Assembly: GCF_000092065.1 (NCBI RefSeq)
Contig: NC_009358.1
Location: 620,001 to 684,000, forward strand
DNA from: Ostreococcus lucimarinus CCE9901
Taxonomy: Eukaryota; Chlorophyta; Mamiellophyceae; Mamiellales; Bathycoccaceae
Direction of reading: 5' to 3'
Length of the DNA stretch: 64,000 nt
Shown here: in pieces, positions 52,064 through 60,320 of the stretch
How positions within the stretch are numbered: position 1 is the first letter of the stretch
How the letters are laid out: every line of letters starts with the position of its first letter
Program-made: the position numbers and the translations under genes
The notes under the pieces: generated by a model
The model's database searches: none
What the model saw: only the letters and a program-made list of their open reading frames with translations
What the model was told of the DNA's origin: nothing

Positions 52064-54577
52064 ATGGCGGACCTCGACGGCGCGCGCGCGGCGCTGCGTC
52101 GCGCGGTCGAGCGGCTCGAGGGCGGCGGCGCGCGCGACGACGGCGGCGCGGACGACGACGGCGGCGCGCGACGACGGCGCGCGGCGTCGCGGCGCGCGCG
52201 CGCGGACGTCGATCTGCACCACGCGTTGGGCGCGCGCGCGGAGCGGGCGATCGAGCGCGAGACGGGGGCGTACGCGAGCGCGGCGAGCGCGGCGAGCGCG
52301 GCGAAGGACGCGAGCGAGGACGCGTACGAGAGCCTGGCGCACGTCGCGCGAGGATGCAGCGCGAGAGCGTTCGTGCGAGGGTTGGGGACGTGGACGACGA
52401 CGCTGAGCGAGCGGGTGAGGGCGAGCGAGCGAGGAGGGGCGAGCGGGGCGACGCGGGCGGCGAGCGAGGCGCTGCGGGAGACGCTGACGCGGGCGGGCGG
52501 ACTGGCGGACGTGCCGGGGGTGAGGAAGGAGTGCTCGAACGCGATCGCGACGGCGTCGAGCGGGATGGTGCGGATGATGACGCAGGGAACGCGCGAGGGG
52601 TTCGAGTTGGCGACGACGTGCGCGAGGTGGCATCCGGGGGCGCTGCGGCCGCACGCGGCGGCGCTGGAGAAGGCGTGCGCGGCGATCGTGAGTTCGAGCG
52701 AGGATGAAGACGCGCGCGGGCGCGCGGTGGTGTGTTTGGCGGCGCTGCCGAGAATCGCGGGCGATGCTGGGGCTTGGAGCGCGCACGCGAGGCGCGTGAT
52801 GTACGCCGCGCACTCGGCGATGCACGACGCGTTCGAAGGCGCCGAGGACGGCGAGCTCAAGCGTCAACTCGACGTTACGCTCGCACCTCCGACCGAAACG
52901 TTGCCGAAACCGTTCACCGAGGGAGGGTGGCCGCTCGGTTCGATCGAGGCTTTGGTTTCAATGTTGGAGTGTCTCGAGGAAATGTGTCGCGCTCGATTTC
53001 CGTGCGCCGTGCCGATGCCCACCGCCGCCGCGGTGACGCTCGTCGCTCGAGCGCTCGCGTGCGATGGCACGCCGGTGGCGTCCATACCGGGGCTTCCACC
53101 GTCTCCGGTGGCGCCAGAGCTCGTCGTCGCGTTGCCGCGCGTGCACATCGCGGCTTTGGGGGTATTAGAGGCGCTACTAGAGACGGCGCGAACCACGGCG
53201 CTGCCGCAGGGAGGTAGAATAGCTAGAGCTCTCGAGGGCGTGCTGCGGGCTAGCGCGCCTTCGCCGAGCGACGTCGAGAATGGGGAACCAATTCGGCATC
53301 GCATGCACGCTCGCGCGTGCGCGCACGACGCCATCGCCATTGCTTCGTACGCGCTCGGCGGGGCGTACGTGAGCGGCGAGCTCGCATCCGCGGTCGCTTC
53401 GTTCGTCATTCAAGATGCGAAACCGTGTGGAACGGGGAAGAGCGCGCTCGCCAGCGGTGGTCAACAAAGCAAAGCGAGTGCGAAGAAACGCAAAAAAGGT
53501 GGCGCGTGGGGTAACGCCACGGCAGAAGGTTTGGACGATCTCACTACGGCTGCGGCTTTGGACGATATGAGCGGCCCCTCGGCGGGGTCGGCGGCTTTGG
53601 AAGCCATCAAGTTGCAAACATCCGCGCTGCGAGCGCTGACTGCGATGCTCACGATCGCCGGCGCCATGCTCGCTCCGGGCATTCGATCGAGAATGGACGT
53701 CACGATCTCACAAGCAATCGCGCAAGTGTGCGATTTGTCCGCGCCGATGGCTGAGGTGGACGACGCGAGCGCCGAACGCCGCGATGCGGCGTTCGACGCT
53801 CTCCTCGCGTCCGTGCTGGCACCTCGACCTTTCCGATCGCCGAATCTACCCTTAGCCGTGGCTGTGTTCGCCAAGGGTTCGTGCGATCCGCAGACGTCGA
53901 AGAAGTGCGCGCAGGCGGCGCTCGCGATTAACGCGTTGTTGCACCCGTCGGCGCCGCCGTTGGCTTCGCAAGCCATTGCGCCGCCTGTCGAGCGCATGGG
54001 TGCCGAAAGTAACGCGATGGCACCACAGTGGGCGTCATTTACATTTGACGCGCACACTGCGGCGAACGTCGGCGCCGCTGACGCGCTGCGAGCGAGCGTT
54101 GGTGATTATTACAAGACGGCGGATGCGCCGACGGCGATAAACGCCGCGGTCAAACAGAATGCCGTGGCGCCTGCACCCGTCGATGATGAGCCCGACGGCG
54201 AGAATGTCGATATGGAAAACAGCGAATTGCCGGCGAATGCAAACGCAACCGTGCAGCCGGCCGAGGTCGAGGCGTTCAAAAACGTCCCCGTCTCCGGATT
54301 CGGAGCGGCCGCCGGCGCGCCGGCGTTCGCCGCGCCAAAGGCAAATGTCGAACCACCGACGGACTTCATCTCCTTCTCCGCACCCGCGAATAAAAAGGCC
54401 AAATCGGACATGTGGGACACCAATCCCGAACCCGTCGGTCTCGGCAGTGGGAAGTCTAAAGTCGTCATGGAGCTCTCCGACGACTCGGACGGAGAACTAC
54501 CCGAAATTCACAGCGGCGACGACGAAGACGAAGAAGACGAAGAAGACGAAGAAGACGAAGGCGAAGAAGACGAATAA
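52064..54577 (+). CDS. Large helical nuclear protein, RIX1/PELP1-like
   Basis: An 837-residue protein. The N-terminal 350 residues are helical-repeat-like (LAHVARGCSARAFVRGLGTW, ATTCARWHPGALRPHAAALE, ARRVMYAAHSAMHDAFEG) and in PELP1/RIX1 proteins this region is the scaffold of the 60S-subunit maturation complex. A basic, nuclear-localisation-like QQSKASAKKRKKGGAW lies near 465. The C-terminus is a long acidic tract (SDDSDGELPEIHSGDDEDEE, then Asp/Glu repeats to the end) typical of PELP1, whose acidic tail is a histone-binding region. The assignment rests on this architecture, not on a clear sequence match, so it is tentative. A GAAGAC-rich microsatellite encodes the acid tail (54519-54570). 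Confidence 0.55.
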   Translation: MADLDGARAALRRAVERLEGGGARDDGGADDDGGARRRRAASRRARADVDLHHALGARAERAIERETGAYASAASAASAAKDASEDAYESLAHVARGCSARAFVRGLGTWTTTLSERVRASERGGASGATRAASEALRETLTRAGGLADVPGVRKECSNAIATASSGMVRMMTQGTREGFELATTCARWHPGALRPHAAALEKACAAIVSSSEDEDARGRAVVCLAALPRIAGDAGAWSAHARRVMYAAHSAMHDAFEGAEDGELKRQLDVTLAPPTETLPKPFTEGGWPLGSIEALVSMLECLEEMCRARFPCAVPMPTAAAVTLVARALACDGTPVASIPGLPPSPVAPELVVALPRVHIAALGVLEALLETARTTALPQGGRIARALEGVLRASAPSPSDVENGEPIRHRMHARACAHDAIAIASYALGGAYVSGELASAVASFVIQDAKPCGTGKSALASGGQQSKASAKKRKKGGAWGNATAEGLDDLTTAAALDDMSGPSAGSAALEAIKLQTSALRALTAMLTIAGAMLAPGIRSRMDVTISQAIAQVCDLSAPMAEVDDASAERRDAAFDALLASVLAPRPFRSPNLPLAVAVFAKGSCDPQTSKKCAQAALAINALLHPSAPPLASQAIAPPVERMGAESNAMAPQWASFTFDAHTAANVGAADALRASVGDYYKTADAPTAINAAVKQNAVAPAPVDDEPDGENVDMENSELPANANATVQPAEVEAFKNVPVSGFGAAAGAPAFAAPKANVEPPTDFISFSAPANKKAKSDMWDTNPEPVGLGSGKSKVVMELSDDSDGELPEIHSGDDEDEEDEEDEEDEGEEDE

Positions 54578-54723
54578 TATCCCGAACGTCGCACTTGTAA
54601 CCATATCGATTCCTTCCACAACGAAACTCTACAGAAACATTTCACGAAACTCGAAAAGTCAACGCGCCCGAGTTCGCGCGCGCGCGACCGACGAGTCGCG
54701 TCACTCTCCCGCGCGCGTCCACG

Positions 54724-55168
54724 ATGAGTGCCGAGGACGCCGTGAAGGCGATACGCATCAAAACCGGCTCCTTGCGGCGTCTGTTTAAAGAGCGCGCGAT
54801 GTACGCCGAGGAAGTTACGAGCGGCGAGGCGAAAGTCGCCGCGATGAAGCGCGAAAACGTCGACGACGGTGACATCAAGCAGCAGGTGCGCGCCCGAGCG
54901 CGAACGACGCGAGCAACGCGACCTCGATGCGTTTTCGTCGCTCACGGTGACTGACGCGCGATGCGGTCGACGCGCGGGGACGCAGGAGAACGTGCTCGAG
55001 GAGAGTGCCATGATGGTGCAAGACAACGCGACGCGCTTGCACGACGCGCTCGGGTCGTTGCAAGTCACCGTGGAGCATTTCGAGTCAGATGCGATGGTAG
55101 AGGCGAGTGAGGAATATGCGGCGGCGGTGGTGTTGTTGAAGGAGGTCGAGGACGCGCTGAGGAAATGA
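54724..55168 (+). CDS. TBCA: Tubulin-folding cofactor A, spliced
   Basis: Exons 54724-54885 and 54986-55168 give 114 residues, the usual length. Cofactor A captures beta-tubulin after release from the chaperonin and is part of the tubulin-folding pathway. Exon 1 covers KTGSLRRLFKERAMYAEEV and MKRENVDDGDIKQQ; exon 2 begins ENVLEESAMMVQDN, so the splice joins Q-Q to E-N-V-L, matching the conserved cofactor A sequence. The rest is a three-helix bundle. It shares the window with GCP3, another microtubule gene, but the two are far apart. Confidence 0.93.
54886..54985 (+). other. Intron of TBCA (100 nt)
   Basis: Donor GTGCGC at 54886, branch-like GTGACTGACG near 54945-54954, acceptor GCAG ending at 54985. 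Phase 0. Splicing reproduces a highly conserved family junction. Confidence 0.9.
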
Positions 55169-55265
55169 AGGGGGCGCGGACGTCGAGCGTCGAGCGCTGA
55201 CGCGGTAGTGCTAACAGTTTGTGATTCTAATGCAACTCTATTGATTCTATGTCTACTGGCGCGCG

Positions 55266-56606
55266 CTACGCAATCGTGAAATCGTCCAATCGCCGACGCG
55301 GACTCGTAGATGAAATCGAGGTGATTTCCACGAGCGGCACGGCGTCGGAATCGTCGCCGCGGCGTTGCGACGTCAACGCTTTCAATTTCAGCTGTTCCCA
55401 CTTGTACTTGTTGTATCCGACCACGCCCACCATGCAAAGTCCGAGGCCGACGACGTTCGCGGATCCGAACTTGTCGCCAAAGAGCAACATCCCACACACG
55501 ATGTTTATGATGTCTTTCAACACTCCTATGAACATCATGGACATCGCGCTCGTCTCGTTGAGCAGCTCGAATTCGGCTAAAGTCAAACAAAACGCCATCG
55601 ACGCCCCGCAGGCGAACACGACCAAGTCGACGAATACGTCGATAGGGCTCGCGAGCCACTTTGAGTGTGGAATCGCGAACCACCACCGCTCTTTCAACGA
55701 AGAGAACGTGAAAACGATGACGAACATTATCGGATAAATCAAGGACACGAACACCACCGGATGACTCACGTGATGCGAATCCTTGATCCCCTTCGCGTGG
55801 TCTCCGGGCTCATCGCGGTCGCGATGCATCACGCGCTGCGAAAAGATCCACCGAAGCGCGCTCATGAGCGCCGCGATGAGACACATGATGAAACCAAACA
55901 CATCAAACTGGGCGTCGCCCTCCACCGACATCACCTGCCCGACGACGACCAGCGTCACCACGCCGCCCAAGAACCACGTCGGCCTTTCAAACCTAAATAA
56001 AAACGCCAACCCAAGCGTGAACACGATCGTGCTCGTCTTCGCCACCGTGTACACCGACACCGTGATGAACGCCAACGACAAATTACTCAGCGCGATGTCC
56101 AACGCCATCGCCGCCCCCACCGGCGCCAAATTTCGCCAGTACACCTCCGACGGCACCTCTTCTCGCTTCCCGCGCGCCTTTTCCGCGTCTTCGAGCACGC
56201 CCGCTCCCAGACACGCCCTCGCCATCGCGTACTGCATCGCAAACTGCATCGAAGTCAGGAATATCGGGCACGGAAACCCTCCTCGCTCGACGCCCAGAAT
56301 CTGTTTGTTGAACAGCGCCAACCCGGTCCCCGTGCTGAACCACACGAGCACCAACAGCGAGCACTTCAGCCCGCGCGCGCGCACGTCGCGCATCGCGCGC
56401 GTCGCGGCGTCTTCCCCGTCGCGTCCATCGCGTCCGCGTCCGCGCTTCGCGCGCATGTACCGACGCACGGCGTTTTGAATCTTCACCACCGCGCGGTGCG
56501 TCGCCCTCGCGCGCTCGCTCGGTCGCGCGTCCTCGCCGTCGCTCGCGCGCGCGCGGCTCGCGGCGTCGCGCGCGCCGCGCGATGCGCTCGGCGAGAGCGT
56601 CTGCAT
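55266..56606 (-). CDS. TPT/SLC35-type nucleotide-sugar or phosphate transporter with IQ-like N-terminus
   Basis: A 446-residue drug/metabolite-transporter superfamily protein. About ten hydrophobic segments run from residue 78 (LLVLVWFSTGTGLALFNKQI) to 410, with LAPVGAAMALDIALSNLSLA, FITVSVYTVAKTSTIVFTLG and NETSAMSMMFIGVLKDIINI, all typical of TPT-family (triose-phosphate/SLC35C-type) carriers. It is closest in style to SLC35C2-like members of the secretory pathway; the substrate is unknown. The N-terminal cytosolic extension contains VVKIQNAVRRYMRAK at 40-54, an IQ-like calmodulin-binding motif that is unusual in this family. The ATG at 56606 (MQTLSPSAS) was chosen. Confidence 0.88.
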   Translation of the reverse strand: MQTLSPSASRGARDAASRARASDGEDARPSERARATHRAVVKIQNAVRRYMRAKRGRGRDGRDGEDAATRAMRDVRARGLKCSLLVLVWFSTGTGLALFNKQILGVERGGFPCPIFLTSMQFAMQYAMARACLGAGVLEDAEKARGKREEVPSEVYWRNLAPVGAAMALDIALSNLSLAFITVSVYTVAKTSTIVFTLGLAFLFRFERPTWFLGGVVTLVVVGQVMSVEGDAQFDVFGFIMCLIAALMSALRWIFSQRVMHRDRDEPGDHAKGIKDSHHVSHPVVFVSLIYPIMFVIVFTFSSLKERWWFAIPHSKWLASPIDVFVDLVVFACGASMAFCLTLAEFELLNETSAMSMMFIGVLKDIINIVCGMLLFGDKFGSANVVGLGLCMVGVVGYNKYKWEQLKLKALTSQRRGDDSDAVPLVEITSISSTSPRRRLDDFTIA

Positions 56607-56960
56607 CGCGCGCGGCGCGACGCACCGACGCGCGCGCGATGTGACGCGCGCGAGCGACGCGCGGGACTTCGCGACGCGATGCACCGACGGCGCGCGAGCA
56701 ACTGTCGCATCGTCGTCCCGGGCGCGGACGACGACGCGCGCGAACGCGACGCCGATGACGCCGGCGACGTCGGCGGCGGCGGCGGCGGCGCGCGCGGTGA
56801 GGGAGGCGAACACATGTGCGTGCGCGGGAGACGATGACTTTTCGAGACGACGACGACGACGACGACGGAAGAACGGCGGAAGCGCGCGCGAGAGACGAAC
56901 GACTGACCCAACGCGCGCGCGCGCGCGTCGTCGCGCAGCACGGGGTCGGGGACGCTCACG
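56607..56960. other. Divergent intergenic region transporter / MAP kinase kinase
   Basis: 354 bp. A GGC-repeat (56770-56795), a purine-poor ACGACG repeat (56840-56868) and a GCAG acceptor-like site near 56936 are present. A possible upstream exon of the kinase could not be built in frame. No gene recognised. Confidence 0.35.
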
Positions 56961-58004
56961 ATGGATGAGTTTCGGTTGAACAAGCTCGGACTCGGGGTGT
57001 CGGCGCAAAACTTGCGAGCGCTCGGCGACGACGGCGGACCGAGCGCGTCGGCGTCGACGAGCGAGGTGAGGGAAGCGAACGAACAGGATGAGTTTATATT
57101 AGGCGTGGCGGATCTGGACATCGTGGGGGTGATCGGGACGGGGTCGGGAGGGGTGGTGCGGTTGGCGAAGCATAAGCGAACGGACGAGGCGCTGGCGGTG
57201 AAGAATATCGCGATTTCACTCGCGAGGGACGACGATGGGCGAAAACGCATCATCACCGAGCTTCGTACGTTGCACAAGAGCTCGTGCGAGTACATCGTTC
57301 GTAGTCTAGGGGCATTTTTCGATCAGGGGAGCGTCAACTTGGTGATGGAGTACATGGAGGCGGGCACGATGAGCGACGCAACCAAGTATCTCGGACCGTG
57401 GGGAGAGGACGATTTAGCCGCGGCGACGGCGATGTTAGCGGATGGATTACATTATTTACACACGAAATTGAGTGTCGTCCATCGAGACATCAAACCGTGT
57501 AACGTCCTGCTCAATTTACGCGGCGAGGCGAAACTGAGCGATTTCGGCGTGAGCGGACATCTCGTCGACGCGAGTAAATGTCACTCGTGGGTGGGAACGG
57601 TTACGTACATGTCACCCGAGCGTATTCAGGGTGAGTCATACGAGTTCACCGCGGACGTGTGGAGTTTCGCTCTCACTGTCATGGAGTGCGCGCTCGGTCG
57701 GTTTCCGTACAATTCGCCCGACGTCGCGAGGCGGTATAGCTTTTGGGATCTACTCGATGTCGTCGTCAAAGAGCCCGTGCCTTGTCTTCGACCCGAGCTC
57801 AACGTTTCGGAGGAATTCGACAATTTCGTCGCCTTGGGCTTGAACAAAGACCCTAGCGGTCGCATGTTGGCGAGAAACATGATCGCGCACCCGTGGATTT
57901 TCGGCCGCGACAGGCGCGAAGACAAGCGTAAAATCGCCGCGCTCTCTCGCAGCGCGCTCGAAGCGCGCACGACCGCGAACGCCGCGCGTGATTCGTCCAG
58001 TTAG
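56961..58004 (+). CDS. MAP kinase kinase (MEK/MKK)
   Basis: A 347-residue dual-specificity kinase. The ATP loop is GTGSGGVVRLAKHK near 57, VAIK-equivalent ALAVKNI near 76, catalytic HRDIKPCNVLL near 175, DFGVSGHL near 194, and the activation segment continues C-H-S-W-V-G-T-V-T-Y-M-S-P-E-R. GVSGHLV plus S-W-V-G-T is the MKK hallmark, and the phosphorylation sites of the S/T-x5-S/T plant type would lie between them. MKKs relay signals from MAP3K to MAPK. The N-terminus MDEFRLNKLGLGV may hold a docking region. It diverges from the TPT-type transporter and precedes a gene 116 bp downstream. Confidence 0.94.
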   Translation: MDEFRLNKLGLGVSAQNLRALGDDGGPSASASTSEVREANEQDEFILGVADLDIVGVIGTGSGGVVRLAKHKRTDEALAVKNIAISLARDDDGRKRIITELRTLHKSSCEYIVRSLGAFFDQGSVNLVMEYMEAGTMSDATKYLGPWGEDDLAAATAMLADGLHYLHTKLSVVHRDIKPCNVLLNLRGEAKLSDFGVSGHLVDASKCHSWVGTVTYMSPERIQGESYEFTADVWSFALTVMECALGRFPYNSPDVARRYSFWDLLDVVVKEPVPCLRPELNVSEEFDNFVALGLNKDPSGRMLARNMIAHPWIFGRDRREDKRKIAALSRSALEARTTANAARDSSS

Positions 58005-58120
58005 CCGTCGAACGCGGCGTCATCTTTTGTAACTCACCGCTCGCGCATCGCTCGTTTCACTCATTCGCGCGTCGCTCGCGTGGCGTCGCCTGAAATACCG
58101 GTACTCTGCGGCGCGCAGCG

Positions 58121-60265
58121 ATGCACCTCGAGCGCCTCGTAGCGCCGCCGGCGCCCGCCGCCGGCGCGCCGCTCGACGCGGTCGAAGTCCTCGCGCGCTT
58201 CGTCGCGATGCGAGACGTTCGCGGCGCGACGACGGCGTGCGGCGCCGTCGCGAAGGCGCGTTTCGACGACCGCGTCGTGGAATCCGCGCGCGCGTTCGAG
58301 GTCGCGCTCGACGCGCTCGCGCTCGCGACGGCGCGCGAGGGCGGTGACGCGCTGGGCGCGCGCGCGGCGCGCGTGATCGCCGCGTGCGCGCGCGGACGAC
58401 GGTTCAGAGAGGATGCGTTCGGGTCGCGCGCGGCGACGCGGTGCGCCGCGGCGTTCGCAGAGCGAAGGCGCGGCGAAGGCGCGGCGACGGCGAGCGCGTT
58501 GGCGCTCGCGGCGATCGGAAGCGAAGAGTCGTTCGAGGCGTTGGTGGTGCTGGTGCGATCGGGTATCGGTGCGGTGGCGTTTGAAACGCCGTCGTCGGCG
58601 TTGGAATACGCGTACGCGTACGCGTACGGCGTCGCGGCGGAGCGCGCGAGCGGGACGGCGGCGGCGAGCGCTTTACTCGAAGCTTGGGAACGCGTGGACG
58701 TCGGTGACGAGTATGCGGTGTTACGAAAGTGCCTATTTGGAGGGCGGTCGCTGCGGCGCGTTTTGGAGAGCGTGGTGACGGGTGGGGCGGTGCCGAAGGC
58801 GAACGCGGACGTCGTCGTCGCGGCGTGCGCGAAGGACGGTCGCTGCGGCGCCGTGTACGTCTTATCGGCGATGTATAGATCGAGCGTGGCTTTGAACGAC
58901 GAAGCCATGCGTGCCTCGTGTGGGGTGGCGTTGATGCGTTCGGTCGGCGTCCTCGAGCGCTGGATCGCGTGCACGGCGCGTGACCCGTCGCTGGAAGCGC
59001 GTGCGTTTGCGAGCGTGTCGACGATTTCGGCGTGCTTGGATATGGATGGGCAAAACGGACCGTTACAGTCCGTGCGCGCCGTCGTGGCGCGAGCGACTTG
59101 CAAGATATTCGCTCTCATGAATGTTTCCTTGTTGCAATCGCTAGCGCGCGGGCGGGATCCGCGAGAAGCCTCGAGAATATTAGAGGATCTCACGACGTCG
59201 CCCATTTACATGAATGCGCACTTCATTGCCGAAGCGGTTTCACGAGACGACGGTCTGGATCCGCGGCAATCGCTGCCGATGCTGATGGAATTTTCAAGAA
59301 ACGTATACGACACGGCGCAGGAGCTGGCTGCTTCAGAGTGCGCGGGTTGGACTGACACTTTGGATAATTCAGTTGTGCGCGCGGCGCGTGCGAACATTTA
59401 TGACTTCGCGCTCATTACACTCAAGAACGCTCTACGAGGACGTCTTGAGGCGCATGTCGGTGATGCGATGTTTGTTTTGTCGCACCTTGAATTCGCTAGA
59501 TCAACAAGTCTTGAGTACGCTCAAGTCCTTGGCGCGCTCGCGACGTTGCTGAATAGTTTGCCGTCGAGTAGCGACGCGCCCGCCGCGATGGCGTTTCTCG
59601 CGTCGTTACCCGAGCTCGCGGGCGACGCGTGGCGCGGCGACAAGATTCTCGGCGCTCGAATGCACCTAATCCTCAGGCTACTGCCGTTTGCGTTGTCGAA
59701 GTTTACGACGCCACGCATCATCGTTGATGTGTGTCCTTACGTGCGTCGATGTTGCGACCACGAGGCGAAGCACGTCGTGAAAGCGGCGCACGTGGCGTAC
59801 GTGGGCATTTTCCACGCGCGTCCAGAACTCAACGGACAGTTGTTCCCAGACTATCTTCGAATGTCGCTCGAACGATACCCTGCATCCACGCCCCTAGAGC
59901 CGCTCGTCGCTGCTGTTGGATTGGTGACCAAGTTCGGCGAAGCTGGAAGTGAGTTGGCGCTCTTCGTCGCGCGCGAGCTCTCTGAAAAGGTGAAGAACAT
60001 GGACGCGGCGCCGCCAACGATGAGTTCAGAAGACCCGCCGGTCGAGCCTCTGAGACGATTACTCTTTCAGCTCGTCACTTTGGTCGACTTTCCACTCATA
60101 CCTGTCATACAGGACATCTTAGAGGATGCCGTTTTAGATAGCTCGGACCCGTTCACGAGAGCGAGGCGGCACGAGACGCTCGCATACACGGTGATGCGAT
60201 GCCCGGATTACGCGCGAAAGCCGATGATGGTTGATTGGGTGATGCAAATGAATAGCAAGTTGTGA
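58121..60265 (+). CDS. Alpha-helical solenoid protein of unknown function
   Basis: A 714-residue protein built almost entirely of helices (HEAT/ARM-like) with no catalytic motifs. Regions with conserved feel lie in the second half: ILEDLTTSPIYMNAHFIAEA near 357, ALKNALRGRLEAHVGDAMFV around 440, CCDHEAKHVVKAAHVAYVGI near 545, RRLLFQLVTLVDFPLIPVIQ near 645 and a C-terminus PMMVDWVMQMNSKL. The pattern of a late conserved helical block and a short W-containing tail resembles a plant protein of unknown function, but I cannot name it. A short Ala-Tyr repeat (AYAYAYAYG) from a GCGTAC microsatellite is near residue 165. Confidence 0.7.
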   Translation: MHLERLVAPPAPAAGAPLDAVEVLARFVAMRDVRGATTACGAVAKARFDDRVVESARAFEVALDALALATAREGGDALGARAARVIAACARGRRFREDAFGSRAATRCAAAFAERRRGEGAATASALALAAIGSEESFEALVVLVRSGIGAVAFETPSSALEYAYAYAYGVAAERASGTAAASALLEAWERVDVGDEYAVLRKCLFGGRSLRRVLESVVTGGAVPKANADVVVAACAKDGRCGAVYVLSAMYRSSVALNDEAMRASCGVALMRSVGVLERWIACTARDPSLEARAFASVSTISACLDMDGQNGPLQSVRAVVARATCKIFALMNVSLLQSLARGRDPREASRILEDLTTSPIYMNAHFIAEAVSRDDGLDPRQSLPMLMEFSRNVYDTAQELAASECAGWTDTLDNSVVRAARANIYDFALITLKNALRGRLEAHVGDAMFVLSHLEFARSTSLEYAQVLGALATLLNSLPSSSDAPAAMAFLASLPELAGDAWRGDKILGARMHLILRLLPFALSKFTTPRIIVDVCPYVRRCCDHEAKHVVKAAHVAYVGIFHARPELNGQLFPDYLRMSLERYPASTPLEPLVAAVGLVTKFGEAGSELALFVARELSEKVKNMDAAPPTMSSEDPPVEPLRRLLFQLVTLVDFPLIPVIQDILEDAVLDSSDPFTRARRHETLAYTVMRCPDYARKPMMVDWVMQMNSKL

Positions 60266-60320
60266 ATAGTAAGCTGTAGAACAAGCTTTAGAAATTCAGT
60301 AAGACTGGTGTAACAACTGC

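Noticed and set aside
56760-56960. Upstream exon of the MAP kinase kinase
   Set aside because: A donor-like GTGAGG and an acceptor-like GCAG exist, but no combination keeps an in-frame Met-led exon; the ATG at 56961 gives a complete kinase.
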